Shown here one piece after another: positions 34,931 through 52,382 of a stretch of DNA of 64,000 bases (positions are counted from its first letter, which is position 1; each line of letters starts with the position of its first letter). The notes beneath the pieces were generated by a model. It ran no database searches, had not been told where the DNA came from, and saw only the letters and a list, made by a program, of their open reading frames with translations. The DNA comes from Diploscapter coronatus (taxonomy: Eukaryota; Nematoda; Chromadorea; Rhabditida; Rhabditidae), in the NCBI GenBank assembly GCA_964036155.1, contig OZ038423.1, forward strand, positions 11,795,249 through 11,859,248, in the 5' to 3' direction. Both the position numbers and the translations under genes were made by a program.

Positions 34931-35640
34931 TTTTCCACCGCAACTGCGGTGCGGTGGTCATTTCGAAAAAAAAAGTCCCAAATTTGGAGTGCTAACAAGC
35001 AATTCATCGATCCCTCGTCAAGTGTTTAGTTTCTTGTCGATCCAACTATTATAATTCGATCATCAAATCTATTAATTTTGTTTTTTTATTCTTTCTTTTA
35101 TATTTATTAATTTATTACATTCGCTGTGATACGATACAAGCTGGATTTGTATTTATTGAAAAAGCCAGTGAGTTATATTGATGAGCATATATAATTTAAT
35201 AATCTACAAAATAATGCAGAGAAAAAACCTTGATCGAAAGGACAGAATAAGGAGGTAATTGGAAATGGCATATGAAAAACTGAAGGATCTTATTTTTCTT
35301 TCGAGTACTTGGAAAAAATAATATCCTAGATGGAGGGAAAGACAACCGCCACTCGCAGTTTCATGCGCTATCAGTAGGGAAATTGCAGAAATAAGATCAA
35401 TCAAATAATCTCATAATCTTCTTCGTCTTATTCGGCACGCATCTGATGATACCAAGTTTGAAGTTATTTTTGCCATGTTTAGAAGCGATCCAGATGTTGT
35501 AAGCAAGTGAAAGAGCTCGTGTTTTGGTCCGGAATGTAGCTCTAAATTTGATTTTATAGTGTTCAATTTCAAAATTTTCCATATTACTTAATGTATTTTT
35601 TACATATGAATCATAAATACTGTTTGTCTAGTGACTTAGT

Positions 35641-35725
35641 CAGACCTAGGGAGGACGTTCGCCAGAATGTCTGTGCGACCTACCCCCTATATTTTTTCAT
35701 CTCACGAAGATGCTCCCTAAGTCTG
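35641..35725. mobile_element. CAGACCTAGG-family short inverted-repeat element (left arm)
   Basis: Starts CAGACCTAGGGAGGACG and ends GCTCCCTAAGTCTG, about 85 bp. The same insertion exists in the right arm at 55493-55580, so it predates the duplication. Confidence 0.6.
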
Positions 35726-35875
35726 GATCTAGTAAACGAAGGGAAATCGAAAGAGCTAGGAACGAATATCGATTTACAGTACTCCTGTTCTTCTATTTTA
35801 CGTGAATAAAAACAAGGATGAGGGAATTGTCGCTTCATTTGGTATTTGGTACTGGCTAAATTGGTAAAATGTAAA

Positions 35876-38800
35876 TTACATGTTCTCAAGTGGAGATAAA
35901 TTGAATTTTCGTCTCGGCAATTTCGAGAAAATTCTTATAAGCAATTGCCAATATTCTTCTTTGTTTAAAATTTCATTATTGTATATACTAAAGCTCCATT
36001 CGTCGATTTCCTTATCCTGATCAATGATAGTCTGAAATTTAAAGTAATAGATTTTCTATGTAGAAAGAAAATTTTTCGTTGTGGTTTACTCTGCTATGTG
36101 CATGTTACTTAAAAAAGTAATACGTGCTTAAATTGTACATTAGTATGTATTACATTTCATATATAACTAGATGATTATGCACTAATTTATGAGGATTGTG
36201 TATATTGCTGATGCGAGAATAAATGGGTATTGAACTCGCCGCACGGTCTCTTTTGCAAATTACTTTTTTCACTTCTACATCTCTTGTCTATCGTTCCCTC
36301 TCCTCTTGAAGACTTATGGTAGAAAAGAAGGGAACGCCCACTTTTCCATGCACATGACCAATAACCTAAGTTATATTCGCGCCCTAATAAAACATACTTA
36401 CATCGATAAAACCAGCAATTGCATCCAATTTAAGTCCATTTATATAAGTAATTTTTTCTCTACAAACAACTCGTTTTGCTGGTAATCGTATAATTTTCGA
36501 CCAAGGAATGACGTTATAAACATTTAGTACGATCTTCTAAAATATGTCGATAATTTGGATTTGTCACGATATCGCGATTTGATAAAAAAAATTGCGACAT
36601 GGCACGAAATAGTACGGACAAAAGATTTTCTCTAATTGGCTAACTTGATAAGTAGCGAGATAGCGACATTTCCTTAGGAAAAGTAACGACCTAAAACACC
36701 CTTACTTTTCCAAGGAAAGAGCGCTACTTTCTCACGTCGCTACTTATCCAAATAAATTATTTACAAGCACGGTTGAAAATTATCCTTACTGTATCTTTGA
36801 AATTATTTAAGCACAGGATATCGAACGGGATTGCTGCACAATTGAATTCCAAGTAACGTAAACCTAGAATATATGGGACTATTCGAAAACATCGGAGCAT
36901 CGGGACACGCGAAACGGATCTAGGACGATCGTCCGACCTATGTGCGACTTGCCCCTATATATTTTCTTAAAAATTTTGTATCTCTAATCAATCAATACTG
37001 CTAATTTTCGACGTTGCGACCTACTCTACCATACAAAAATTTTCCTCTGCGACCTACTCCTCACATTTTTTTTCGTCTGACGAAAATTCTCCCGCCGATC
37101 TGATGCGAAATAATATTGCGTTGAGGTAGGGCAGGGTTTGGGAAATCTTTTCTCCATGTTATTTCGTATGTCGCGATGCTATGATGTTTCCGAATTGCCA
37201 AGCTATGCATATTATAGCTGTTTTATTGTTATTTAAATTTAATAGTAAATTAGTTAATATAGGCCAACTAATCAAAATTACCTTCAGTCAAAAAAGTAGG
37301 GAAAAATTCAAAGCAACTGTTTATCGAATGCTCGTCCTCAAAGCTACATGATTTCTTCATTATGCGTATATTTTTCATTAAAATCGTTCTAGCCAGTTGA
37401 TTCATAATTTCACTGTTATTTATATCCTAAATGAGAAATGAGGGCGCGCTCATACTTCTGCTCACGCCGCACACGTGCTCACGTGAGCTGTGAGCAGAAG
37501 TATGAACACGCCCTGGCAAACTTTCGTTTTTCCAATTTAGTTTTGGAGGACTAAGACGAAATGCCAGGATAAAACGAGCACTTTCATTGAAATAATACGG
37601 TATATCAATAGTCTATAGTCGGATGAGTAGAATAAGTAAAAAAAAGATCGAGTTAATACACAATAGAAACGCAGGGGAAAAACAGACACCGGAACTTCCG
37701 GCCCATCCCTGATTTACAGTATATACTTGAATAACTTACAACACCAAAATAGAGAACTGTAGAATTTTGAAACATCGATCCAAATAAATCCATGATCCAC
37801 TTGCGGAAATAACGTCGATTTCCGCAATAGTATTGTCGCTTCCATTTGAATTTCGTAGCAGTTCGTTTATCTCGATTTTCAGGTACTATATTTCTATGCT
37901 TCGATATATCTGTAATATTTCCCATTATTCTCGAAATTAGGCTTACAATTGAGAGACCTTCGCGGTCACGCCCCTTTTTCTTCTCATCGTCATCGGCGCT
38001 CTCTATTGATTCGCGTGAGGAGATCGCAGAAGACGATGGAAAAAGGGGCGTAGCCGGAGGGTATCTCCGTAGCAAGCATAATTTCGAGAATAAAGGAGAG
38101 TATGTGTTCTTACACTTGCTAAAAGCATTATAAAAATTGTCTGATTCTTTCTCCGGAAGCGTATCAGCCACATCAACATTTGTATAGTCACCGACCAGAT
38201 TGCTCTCTTCCCGTAGTCTAAAACAAGACATTAAGACATACGAAGTAGTAATGGGTTAGGGTTAGGGCAAGGTTTTTTTCAATATTATTTCGCATGCCTT
38301 AATGCCTTGTATGTCATGCATTTTCCAGATTGCCGCATTTGACAGTATTTGACGAAAAATCACATACAAATCCTATACATGGTTGTGCTCAATAATATCA
38401 GAAGGGTCGGAATTCCGACCCCATTCCGCGAAAACGCCTGGGTCCGTACTAATTCAGTTCACACGAACTTGTGAGAGAATTACATGAGCGAGAAAATTTA
38501 GTTGAACTGAGCTGCGAACTAGTACGAGCCCTGATCTCTAACCTTTTGCAAGTGAATGAAAGGGAAATCCTATGGCGTGAAGCATCGAAATAATTCTCCT
38601 TGTATATAACAGCCTCCATTCGACCACTTAGATAGTGATAAGACTAAAATATTGAATATTTTATTGTTTATTGAAGCAAGAATAACTATTGAACTCGTCG
38701 CACGGTCTCTCAATTGCAAACCTAATTTCGGGAATAATGGAGAGTACCTCATTCACATCGAGTGATAATTTCAAATGTTCGACTGTATATCCGCATCGTA

Positions 38801-38927
38801 GCTTCTTGTGCTGTCTAGCGAGGTACGAGAAACGCGGACACGCTTCGAACAATGTCAGCGTGTCTGAATAGCGGACACGTGGCAAAATATGTAGACAAAT
38901 GTCCGTAGGCAACCTATCGAACATCAC
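35876..38927 (-). CDS. F-box protein, left-arm copy
   Basis: F-box proteins are substrate receptors of SCF ubiquitin ligases. The N-terminal F-box reads LPTDICLHILPRVRYSD then TLTLFEACPRFSYLARQHK. The eight-exon model follows the right-arm copy: first exon 38927-38748, further exons ending with the -strand stop at 35876. Distinct segments include YKENYFDASRHRISL, NFYNAFSKC, KFKWKRQYYCGNRRYF and YNVIPWSKI. All exons checked are open. An additional downstream exon (35582-35397, FRTKTRALSLAYNIW) may be spliced from AT|GTAATT at 35876-35882 through an acceptor TAAG, replacing the last residue and giving about 60 more residues. The substrate domain is not recognised. The paralogue at 52383-55339 shares all exons. 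Confidence 0.7.
37441..37514. repeat. Palindromic element in F-box intron (left arm)
   Basis: AGGGCGCGCTCATACTTCTG faces CAGAAGTATGAACACGCCCT, with TGCTCACGTGAGC-like inner symmetry, 74 bp. The matching copy in the right arm is at 53791-53864. Related ends occur in the small hairpin at 54920-54949. Confidence 0.7.
37921..38100. mobile_element. TIR element occupying an F-box gene intron (left arm)
   Basis: CCATTATTCTCGAAATTAGG at the left faces AATTTCGAGAATAAAGG at the right, with ~35-bp inverted ends; inside, CACGCCCCTTTTTC faces GAAAAAGGGGCGTAGC. It fills almost the whole intron between exons 3 and 4. One of its ends recurs in intron 1 of the same gene. Right-arm copy at 53206-53383. Confidence 0.7.
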
Positions 38928-40442
38928 CTAAATATTTCCAGAACTGGTCGGAATCGCTATTTCGAAGATTTCGGAGTCGGAATTATGCAAAACCAATAAA
39001 CAATTCTCATTCTCCATCTTGACACTTCAAATATTCTTATCATGTTCTTATCTAACTTTGGTGAAAAAATCAGAAAATTCCTAGGACTCCTAACTGATAT
39101 AAGGATAATCAGCGAGATATAGAAGGAACCAATGGGAGAGTGCAGAGAAAAATAACGCCATTAGCAGAAAAAGAAAGGGGAGCGAGAGGCATAATGTTCG
39201 CGTTTCAATGTTTTCAATTTTAAAATAATTTCTTGAACTTTTTTCTCTTCGAAAATGGATGCAGGACCCAATGACCTGTCCATCCATGAGCAAATCAGCA
39301 CGATGGAGTCAGTTTTGAAAAATAGCTGGCGGTCCCTAGTCATAAGTTAAAATTGGAGTCATTTGAAAATGAACGAGAAATCCAGAAATTAACAGAAAAA
39401 TAGGTCGTGTCTATTATCTAAATGAAATTTTTAGCGAAGAAATATAAAGATAAATGCGAAACAAAACAAGAACGAATATGCTAGCGAGAATGAGTTTCCG
39501 ATTTCAGTTAATATATTATCAAATTATATATAAGATAGTTCGAGTTAATGAGGTTTTTGAAGTTAGAGAAACAGATTTTATGGCATTCAGTTCTCAAAAA
39601 TATAAGAAATGGCGAGCTAGGGAAAATCAAGAGTGAGGTCACAATCAATAATGGATAAAGATGCCGAGAAAGTACGTCATCTCTCCATTGTATTATTCGA
39701 AAGGAAGACTGAAAAAGCCAAGGCATCATTTGCTCTGATATGTGTATTTGAAATCTAGTTTCTCAATTTTTCTGCAAAAAATATTTTTCAAAAATCTTCA
39801 ATTCAGATTTTGACGTTCCAAAATCAGAAATTACCACTTGTTTCTACACGAATAGTAAATTTATTTGCATTTCTACCTAGTGAAAGTTTCCAAATCTTCT
39901 CCAACTATTGTCGCTTTGATGTTGTGCTAATAAAAACTTGTGTTAACCCAACTTCTGATTAACGCCACACAACTAGATGCACAATAATTTTTTTAAAATT
40001 AAAAATGTGTACTGATTTAGGAAATAAATCCTGCATTCATGCGTAAATAAATAAATAAAATCAATAATCCTTTGAAGCAAGAAAGCAAGGTTTTAAATTA
40101 AATAAAAATTGATAAGAGAGTAGCAATGTTGAATATTTTGCGAGAAAAATCTTGTCATAAAATTAATAATTTGGCAAATGATTAAGAATTAGAAATAAAC
40201 AAATGAATGGATCTTACTTGGTTGAACAATAATCTGTTCAATTTCGAATGTCATCTCACATTCAAATGCAGATGGTCAGGAAAAAGAGAAATTGGATTTT
40301 GAAAAAAAAAAACCTTGAGTAACATTATTTGTGTTGCAATTTTCAGTACTTTTATCGGATGTCTTCGAGAGTTGTCTGTATCACGTGCATTCAAATTAAA
40401 TTAGTATTTCACATTTTATTGAATAAAATTTCTATATGAAAT

Positions 40443-40575
40443 CTGAGATTACTATAATCAAGCTTTATTTATGTTAATTTTTCCATTTAACAATGCGGCT
40501 GCATAATCATGATCCTCTTCTTCAATTGCTCCTACTTTAATCCATTCTCGTTCGTCATCAGATAATCGATACATC
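40443..40575 (-). pseudogene. Kelch gene fragment (left arm)
   Basis: Read on the - strand: MYRLSDDEREWIKVGAI and further to a stop at 40443. The F-box/kelch gene at 60.4 kb has the related segment CRLSDNEREWIEIGEI. Sequence beyond 40575 switches abruptly to the ~215-bp junction segment, so this is a truncated piece. 3' flank at 40340-40480 resembles the flank of the intact gene (59920-60058) in the same orientation. Confidence 0.65.
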
Positions 40576-40579
40576 TTTG

Positions 40580-40794
40580 AACTGAACTTCGAACTGTCTG
40601 GAAGTTCAGCTCAGTTCAAGTTCAATCGCGAAAATTTGTTCAATTTCCGAAGTTTTCCTGAACTTATCATAATTTTTGAATGGACTTCAGATTCGTGTTC
40701 TACGCACTCGAATTTACTATTCTCTCAGAACAGATTTCTTTGAAATTGATTTTTCAGGCGCTTTTTCTTATGAAATTATATATAAGAGGTTAAT
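40580..40794 (-). repeat. ~215-bp junction segment, left-arm copy
   Basis: Present once here (inverted) and twice in the right arm, as direct repeats at 50032-50248 and 59662-59877, where it forms both outer edges of the right copy. It contains short internal repeats built on GAACTGAAC/GTTCAGTTC. No coding capacity. Confidence 0.85.
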
Positions 40795-41039
40795 AAGGAG
40801 AGCTCACAATATAAAAATCAGGGTATGAAACCCTTTCGTAGTTTTTCTAATAATAATTTTAAAGCAGTTTCGTAACTTTGCCTAACCCTGTATAATATCA
40901 TCTCGAATTCTATGTCGATTTCAACATTTTAGAAATTTAACAAGAAAATTTAAAACAATACACAATTCACCAATAGAGTAAGCAGAGAAGTGAAGATAAT
41001 CTCCAGCAATAAGCGGAATATGAAATAGCAAAATTAAGA

Positions 41040-42858
41040 TTAGACAACTTTCCTGCACTTTTCACATAATATTTTCCTTCCTAGATCGATTTTTGTCTCG
41101 ATTTCATGATCAGAGAGGAAATCGTTCTAAATTTGAAATAGAAACAATCATAATTCACTGTTATGAATTTATCGATAGGAAACTAATGTCCTTACCCGAT
41201 CAATGCGTATTTTGTAATACGGTATTCCTTCGATAGGACAAATGCTCCTTTGCACTTCGTTGATAGCCTTTTTCGCATCATAGAGATTATTCTGAGCCAA
41301 ATAGGCATCGTAGAAATATTTGACATAAAAAACGAGCAGGACAGAAAAATAGGTTGCGCTGTATTTGAGTGTTTCGATGGATTCTTCACAGTCTTCTCCA
41401 GATATCTGAATAATAAGGGATAGTTATAAATTTAATTTGATAAAAATTAAAAATTGCCATTTAAAATATTAAAATTTTCAAAAGTTCAAATCTAATTCTA
41501 CCAAAAACTCCTTTTACCTTGACGTGATAAGCCAATGCAGTGACAAGTAGTCCAATGATTTGTTGAAGAATTTGAAGCATAGTTATCGCGACACAAACAG
41601 ATTTTCTTGGCAAAACGTAACTAGCTCGAGCAGCATAGTATGCATAAGTAACGCCAATTATAAAATAGTCAATCATAAAGTACCAGCGGCCTAAACTCAT
41701 TAAAATAGATCTGTCTTCCTTTTACACTCGAATGTTACTTGAAGGACTGAACGATGTGTAAAGATGTGCTGAATAAATCATGGAACCAAGATGGTAGAAG
41801 TTGTAGAAACATCCAAAATGAAACTTTGGTTGATTGAATACAGGAAATATGGATCCAGCAAATATTATTAGCTATAAAATATAAATTTTCATATGCGAAA
41901 TATTTTAATTTTATTAAATTTCAAATTTGAAAAAAAAAAAATTTTAAATTGCGAAAATACCTTTAATAGGTAGTAAATTTTGATCCAAGATCCACTTATT
42001 GGAGTCATCAAATGAGATGATATGCATACTGAGTGTGTTAGTGAAACTCTAAAAATTATAAATTATCATGGAAATATTTGTGATGTAAAGGTATACATTT
42101 AGAGATGGAAAAATATATTATTTATTATGTATCATAAATATTCACTTTTAAACATTCTTTCTATGAAAAGTCTTACTTATTCCAACTCCAAATCCATTCC
42201 GGAACCATTCGAACGAAGCCAATTATGCCTATTAACGAGCAAAAATAAGTAAATTTTTGAGGAATTAGGATAGGGATATCCAAGTTCATGTTGTTTTCCT
42301 CCAAAATTAAGTGCTAAAATACAATATATTTACATTTATGAATATACGATTTTTCACAAATAAATGCAATAAAATTGTTTTGTGATGAGCACTGTTTACT
42401 TATTCTCGAAGGCAAAAATCGGAATCCGCAAATTTATTTTTCAAGTCATTAAAACGGAAAAAGTAATTTTTAATAGTTAAAACTCGGCATTTTATCATTG
42501 TAGTCAAACAAAATCAATAGCAAAATATTATGTTTTCTACAGAAAATTGTGATGTGCATATTGTAATGATATAAAGTTGGTAAATGGCTAGAACTGAGAT
42601 CTAGATGAAGCGAATTCTATTACAAGGAAAACACTATTATAGATCTTATGATAAATTATTAATTTTCAGGAAATGGTAACATACGTGAACTATCCATGCC
42701 AGTAAGTAGAGCAAGGGGAAGAAAATTCGGAAACCATTCATTGACATTCGAATATCGTTGAAATGCCTATTCGGACCCCTCGAATTTGGAATATACCATA
42801 GTTCAAATGGTAGGATGAATTGATAATTGTGTGGTTCGTAATACGTTGAATAATTCAT
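41040..42858 (-). CDS. ELOVL-type fatty-acid elongase, left-arm copy, altered histidine box
   Basis: ELOVL proteins are ER membrane 3-ketoacyl-CoA synthases that start each round of very-long-chain fatty-acid elongation. Seven exons join exactly in frame to 333 residues: 42858-42685, 42313-42177, 42048-41961, 41871-41739, 41690-41518, 41405-41196, 41126-41040. Several membrane helices are visible (FRIFFPLLYLLAWIVH; YFCSLIGIIGFVRMV). WYFMIDYFIIGVTYAYYAAR and LPRKSVCVAITMLQILQ match the conserved second half of ELOVL6-type enzymes. The catalytic HxxHH box position reads CFYNFYHLG, that is NxxHL, with two of three histidines replaced, so activity is doubtful. There is a C-terminal extension with a CEKCRK motif and no usual KKxx tail. 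The right-arm copy has the same change. Start ATG 42858 follows a TTTTCAG acceptor. Confidence 0.85.
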
Positions 42859-43437
42859 GAATCTGAAAATAATCAATGCAAGTTAAAGGCTGATTAGTTT
42901 GTTCTGCAAATGTGTGACTAGTGAATAATTGAATACAAAGAGGTCAGATCAACGGCATGATATGAGTTGGATCGATGAGGAATCATCCATAGAGTGACAA
43001 CGTTCGCATTCAACGAGGTGACATTACTAGTGGTAAATATTCTCCTTGGTCCATCAAATTTTAAGACAGTCGGTGAGAGAATCAGCTCTCTATAGAGAAG
43101 GGTGTGACCAGTGGCTGAGGTTTTCTAGTGGTTTCTGACTATATTCTACCTGATAATCATGATTCTGGGTTTTTCCCGGAATTTTCAAGTCCAGGTCCGG
43201 GGGTCAAATTTCAAGTCATCCCAACATCCCGAAACCTATATCAGATTGTTCAGTTCGACGAGCTGAGTCGAATGGTGTCAACATTTTCCGGATCCGACCT
43301 TTTTTATCACAAGTTACGGTTAAAAATAATGTTATTTTTGAAAAAATCACGATTTTGCACTGACCTAGCCTATTGTTTACAAATTTGTGAGAAACACTAC
43401 TTATTTCGATCACATTTACAAGTTAGAAGACTTAAAG

Positions 43438-44011
43438 AGAATTTGAGTATCGAACAACCGGAGATTGAACGTCATTCTCCATTGAGAATATAAGACTTAA
43501 AATTTTGTTAGAATTATAATAGAGCATTAGCTAAGAATTTTTGGGCATAATCCTTCGATTTAGTTAAGTTAAGAAAAAAATTCCGATTCCGATTTTTTTT
43601 TTAATTCGATTTCGCAACAGCCCTGATCGAAGATTTTCCCGATTGATAGATCAATAAATTCTTAGGTATTTTCAAATTGTAATTCTTGTCCTCCAAGATT
43701 ACCAATAACCGAAAAGCATGAAAGAAGACCACTAGCTCATTCCCCATGCCTCACTTCTTTTCCCTAACTTTCTTTCTTTTCGTACAACAACTTTAGAAAG
43801 CGATTTATTGGTGAGCTAATAAATACAGCATCTATGTCAATTGTCCCGTATTGAAATGTGTAATAGCATTATTCGTTGGTTTTCAATTGGAGTGATTCCA
43901 TTTGAGAGTGAATGGCGATGCGATGGTCCTCAAGCCAATCAATTTAGAGGTGTTGATGAACAGTCGCTTGGTTATCGCAGAGTAACTCGATAATTGCACG
44001 TTTATGTTCAC
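43438..44011. other. Edge of the single-copy spacer, nothing recognised
   Basis: A/T-rich sequence between the end of the inverted block and the GH31 stop. It includes an ACAGCCCTGA motif near 43618 of the kind that bounds small repeats elsewhere. No exon is seen. Confidence 0.4.
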
Positions 44012-49700
<5,689 letters not shown>

Positions 49701-50031
49701 TCTGCCTGAAATGCAAATCGATCAATGAATCCAGAAGCAAAGAATAGTTAAAACTCCTCGAAGAATGCAATGTGACGGGCACATGCCCGGAATGGCCTAT
49801 CAAATGGAAGAAAAAGAGCAAATGTGCCTTTTTGAGGACACTGCTCGGCATGAACTGATAAGGAAAGGTGAAAGGAAAAGAAAGACTTCTGAGATCAATG
49901 TTGCCTGATATAAGGGATTAGAATCACTGGAGAGATGGAATAACTAGAAAAGAGCTGACTGAAAATTAATCTCTTTGAATGACGGTCATCGAAATTTCGG
50001 AATGAACTGAGAATTTTCAGGGTAGGAGTTC

Positions 50032-50248
50032 ATTAACCTCTTATATATAATTTCATAAGAAAAAGCGTCTGAAAAATCAATTTCAAAGAAATCTGTTCTG
50101 AGAGAATAGTAAATTCGAGTGCGTAGAACACGAATCTGAAGTCCGTTCAAAAATTATGATAAGTTCAGGAAAACTTCGGAAATTGAACAAATTTTCGCGA
50201 TTGAACTTGAACTGAGCTGAACTTCCACAGTTCGAAGTTCAGTTCAAA
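50032..50248 (+). repeat. ~215-bp junction segment, left edge of right copy
   Basis: Direct repeat of 59662-59877 and inverted relative to 40580-40794. Begins ATTAACCTCTTATATATAA. Upstream sequence (toward the GH31 start) has no similarity to the left arm, so the boundary of the duplicated block is here. Confidence 0.85.
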
Positions 50249-50347
50249 GATATATCGATTATCCGATGACGAACGAGAATGGATTAAAGTAGGAGCAATT
50301 GAAGAAGAGGATCATGATTATGCAGCCGCATTGTTAAATGGAAAAAC
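50247..50347 (+). pseudogene. Kelch gene fragment (right arm)
   Basis: Same fragment as 40443-40575: YRLSDDEREWIKVGAI continuing to a stop in KINKA-type end at about 50347 (here with a Thr substitution in the tail). It directly adjoins the junction segment. Not a functional gene. Confidence 0.6.
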
Positions 50348-50349
50348 TA

Positions 50350-52382
50350 ACATAAATAAAGCTTGATTATAACAATCTCAGATTTCATATAGAAATTTTA
50401 TTCAACAAAATGTGAAATACTAATTTAATTTTAATGCACGTGATACAGACAACTCTCGAAGACATCCGATAAAAGTACTGAAAATTGCAACACATAATAT
50501 TACTCAAGGTTTTTTTTTTTCAAAATCCAATTTCTCTTTCTCTTGACCATCTGCATTTGAATGTGAGATGACAGTTGAAATTGAGTAGACTATTGTTCAA
50601 CCAAGTAAAATCCATTCATTTGTTTAGTTCTAATTCCTAATCATTTGTCAAGATTATTATATTATAAGGAGATTTTTCCTCGCGAAATATTCAACATTGC
50701 TATTCTCTTATCAATTTTCATTCAATGTAAAACTTGCTTTCTTGCTTCAAATGATTATTGATTTTTTTTTTTTAAATTTACACATGAATGCAGGATTTAT
50801 TTCCTAAATCAGCAAATTTTTAATTTAAAAAATATTATGCTTTTAGTTGTGTGGTGCCAGTCAGAAGTTGGATTAATACAAGTTTTTATTAGCACAATGT
50901 CAAAGTGACAATAGTTAGGGAAGATTTTGAAATCTACTGTCCCCAAGAGCGCAGGAGACTCGAATAAATTATGGGGTCAAAAATGAAGACAATTCAAGGG
51001 AAGGCAGTGGTCGTGAAGATAGGAAACTCGAGAAGAAGGGACTGGAAAGATGTAGAGTTCGAGAGCTGGTGAGTAGACAGTGGTTGTAGAGGGGAACGAA
51101 TGAGGAGTACAACCACTGGGAGTAGATATAGAAAGAAGGAAAAATAGCACGTGGGAAAGAGGTTAGAGACAAAGGGAAAAATAGAAGAACGAGTGAATAG
51201 TACTTTAACACTAATCATTCACCCCAAAAATTGACTTTTTCACGATCTCCAAAATTCACCAGCTTTCATCCCAGGCTATCCACAAATTTATCTATGTGTT
51301 TCTGTAATTTTTGATCGGGTCATTTTCGTATCAGTTACCGTATTTTTCGTTATGGGCCTCATTTATGCTATTCTTCTCTTCATGTAAGATTTTTCTCAGG
51401 CATGTGTCATTTTTCTTTAGAAATTTTCACTGGGTAGAAATGCAAATAAATTTATTGTTTGTGTAGAAAAAAATAGGAATCTGAATTGAAAATTTAAAAA
51501 ATATATTTTTTGCAGAAAAATTGAAAACTAGATTTCAAATACACATATCAGAGCAAATGATGCCTTGGCTTTTTCAGTCTTCCTTTCGAATAATACAATG
51601 GAGAGATGACGTACTTTCTCGACATCTTTATCCATTATTGATTGTGACCTCGCTCTCTTGATTTTCCCTAGTTCGTCATTTTTTATATTTTTGAGAACTG
51701 AATGCCATAAAATCTGTTTCTCTAACTCCAAAAACCCCATTAACTCGAATTATCTTATATTAACTCTTATACATAATTTGATAGCATAAATTGATCTATT
51801 TTATTTATAATATAATATAATTAACTGAAATCGGAAACGCATTTTCGCTGGCATACTCGTTCTCGTTTTTCTTCATTAAAAATTTCATTTTGATAATAGA
51901 TACGATCTATTTCTCCCTTAATTTCTGGATTTCTCTCGTTCACTTCCCAATGACTCCAATTTTAACTTACGACTAGGGATCGCCAGCCATTTTGCCAAAC
52001 TGACTCCACCGCGCTGATTTACCCATGGATGGGCGGGTCATTGAGTCCTGCATCTATTTTCGAAGAGAAAAAAGTTCAAGAAATTATTTTAAAATTGAAA
52101 ACATTGAAACGCGAACATTATGCCTCTCACCTTCCCTTTCTTTTCCTGTCAATGGCGTTTTTTCGGCACTCTCCTATTGGTTCCTTCTATATCTCGCTGA
52201 TTATCCTTATATCAGTTAGGAGTCCTAGGAATTTTCTGATTTTTTCACCAAAGTTAGATAAGAACATGATAAGAATATTTGAAGTGTCAAGATGGAGAAT
52301 GAGAATTGTTTATTGGTTTTGCATAATTCCGACTCTGAAATCTTCGAAATAGCAACTCCGACTAGTCCTTAAAAATATTTAG
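50350..52382. other. Right-arm non-coding stretch with an arm-specific insertion
   Basis: Matches the reverse complement of about 40440-38928 apart from an extra stretch of roughly 490 bp (about 50932-51424) absent from the left arm. That insertion has no clear terminal inverted repeats, but GAAA occurs at both flanks. No coding exon is supported. Confidence 0.6.

Larger units (their letters stand above)
34515..43437. repeat. Left copy of a large inverted duplication
   Basis: About 8.9 kb. Positions 34515-40794 match, as reverse complement, 50032-56785. Positions 40580-43437 match 56978-59877. The correspondences can be followed through F-box exons (for example 38927 with 52383), elongase exons (41405 with 59051 region) and intergenic sequence. 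Substitutions and indels are spread throughout, so the copies are not identical. The segment 40580-40794 is used twice by the right copy. Confidence 0.9.

Noticed and set aside
38252..38275. TTAGGG-like repeats (also near 53038-53060) as a telomere relic
   Set aside because: Only about two to three units in each arm; too short to mean a telomere, and explained by the arm duplication.
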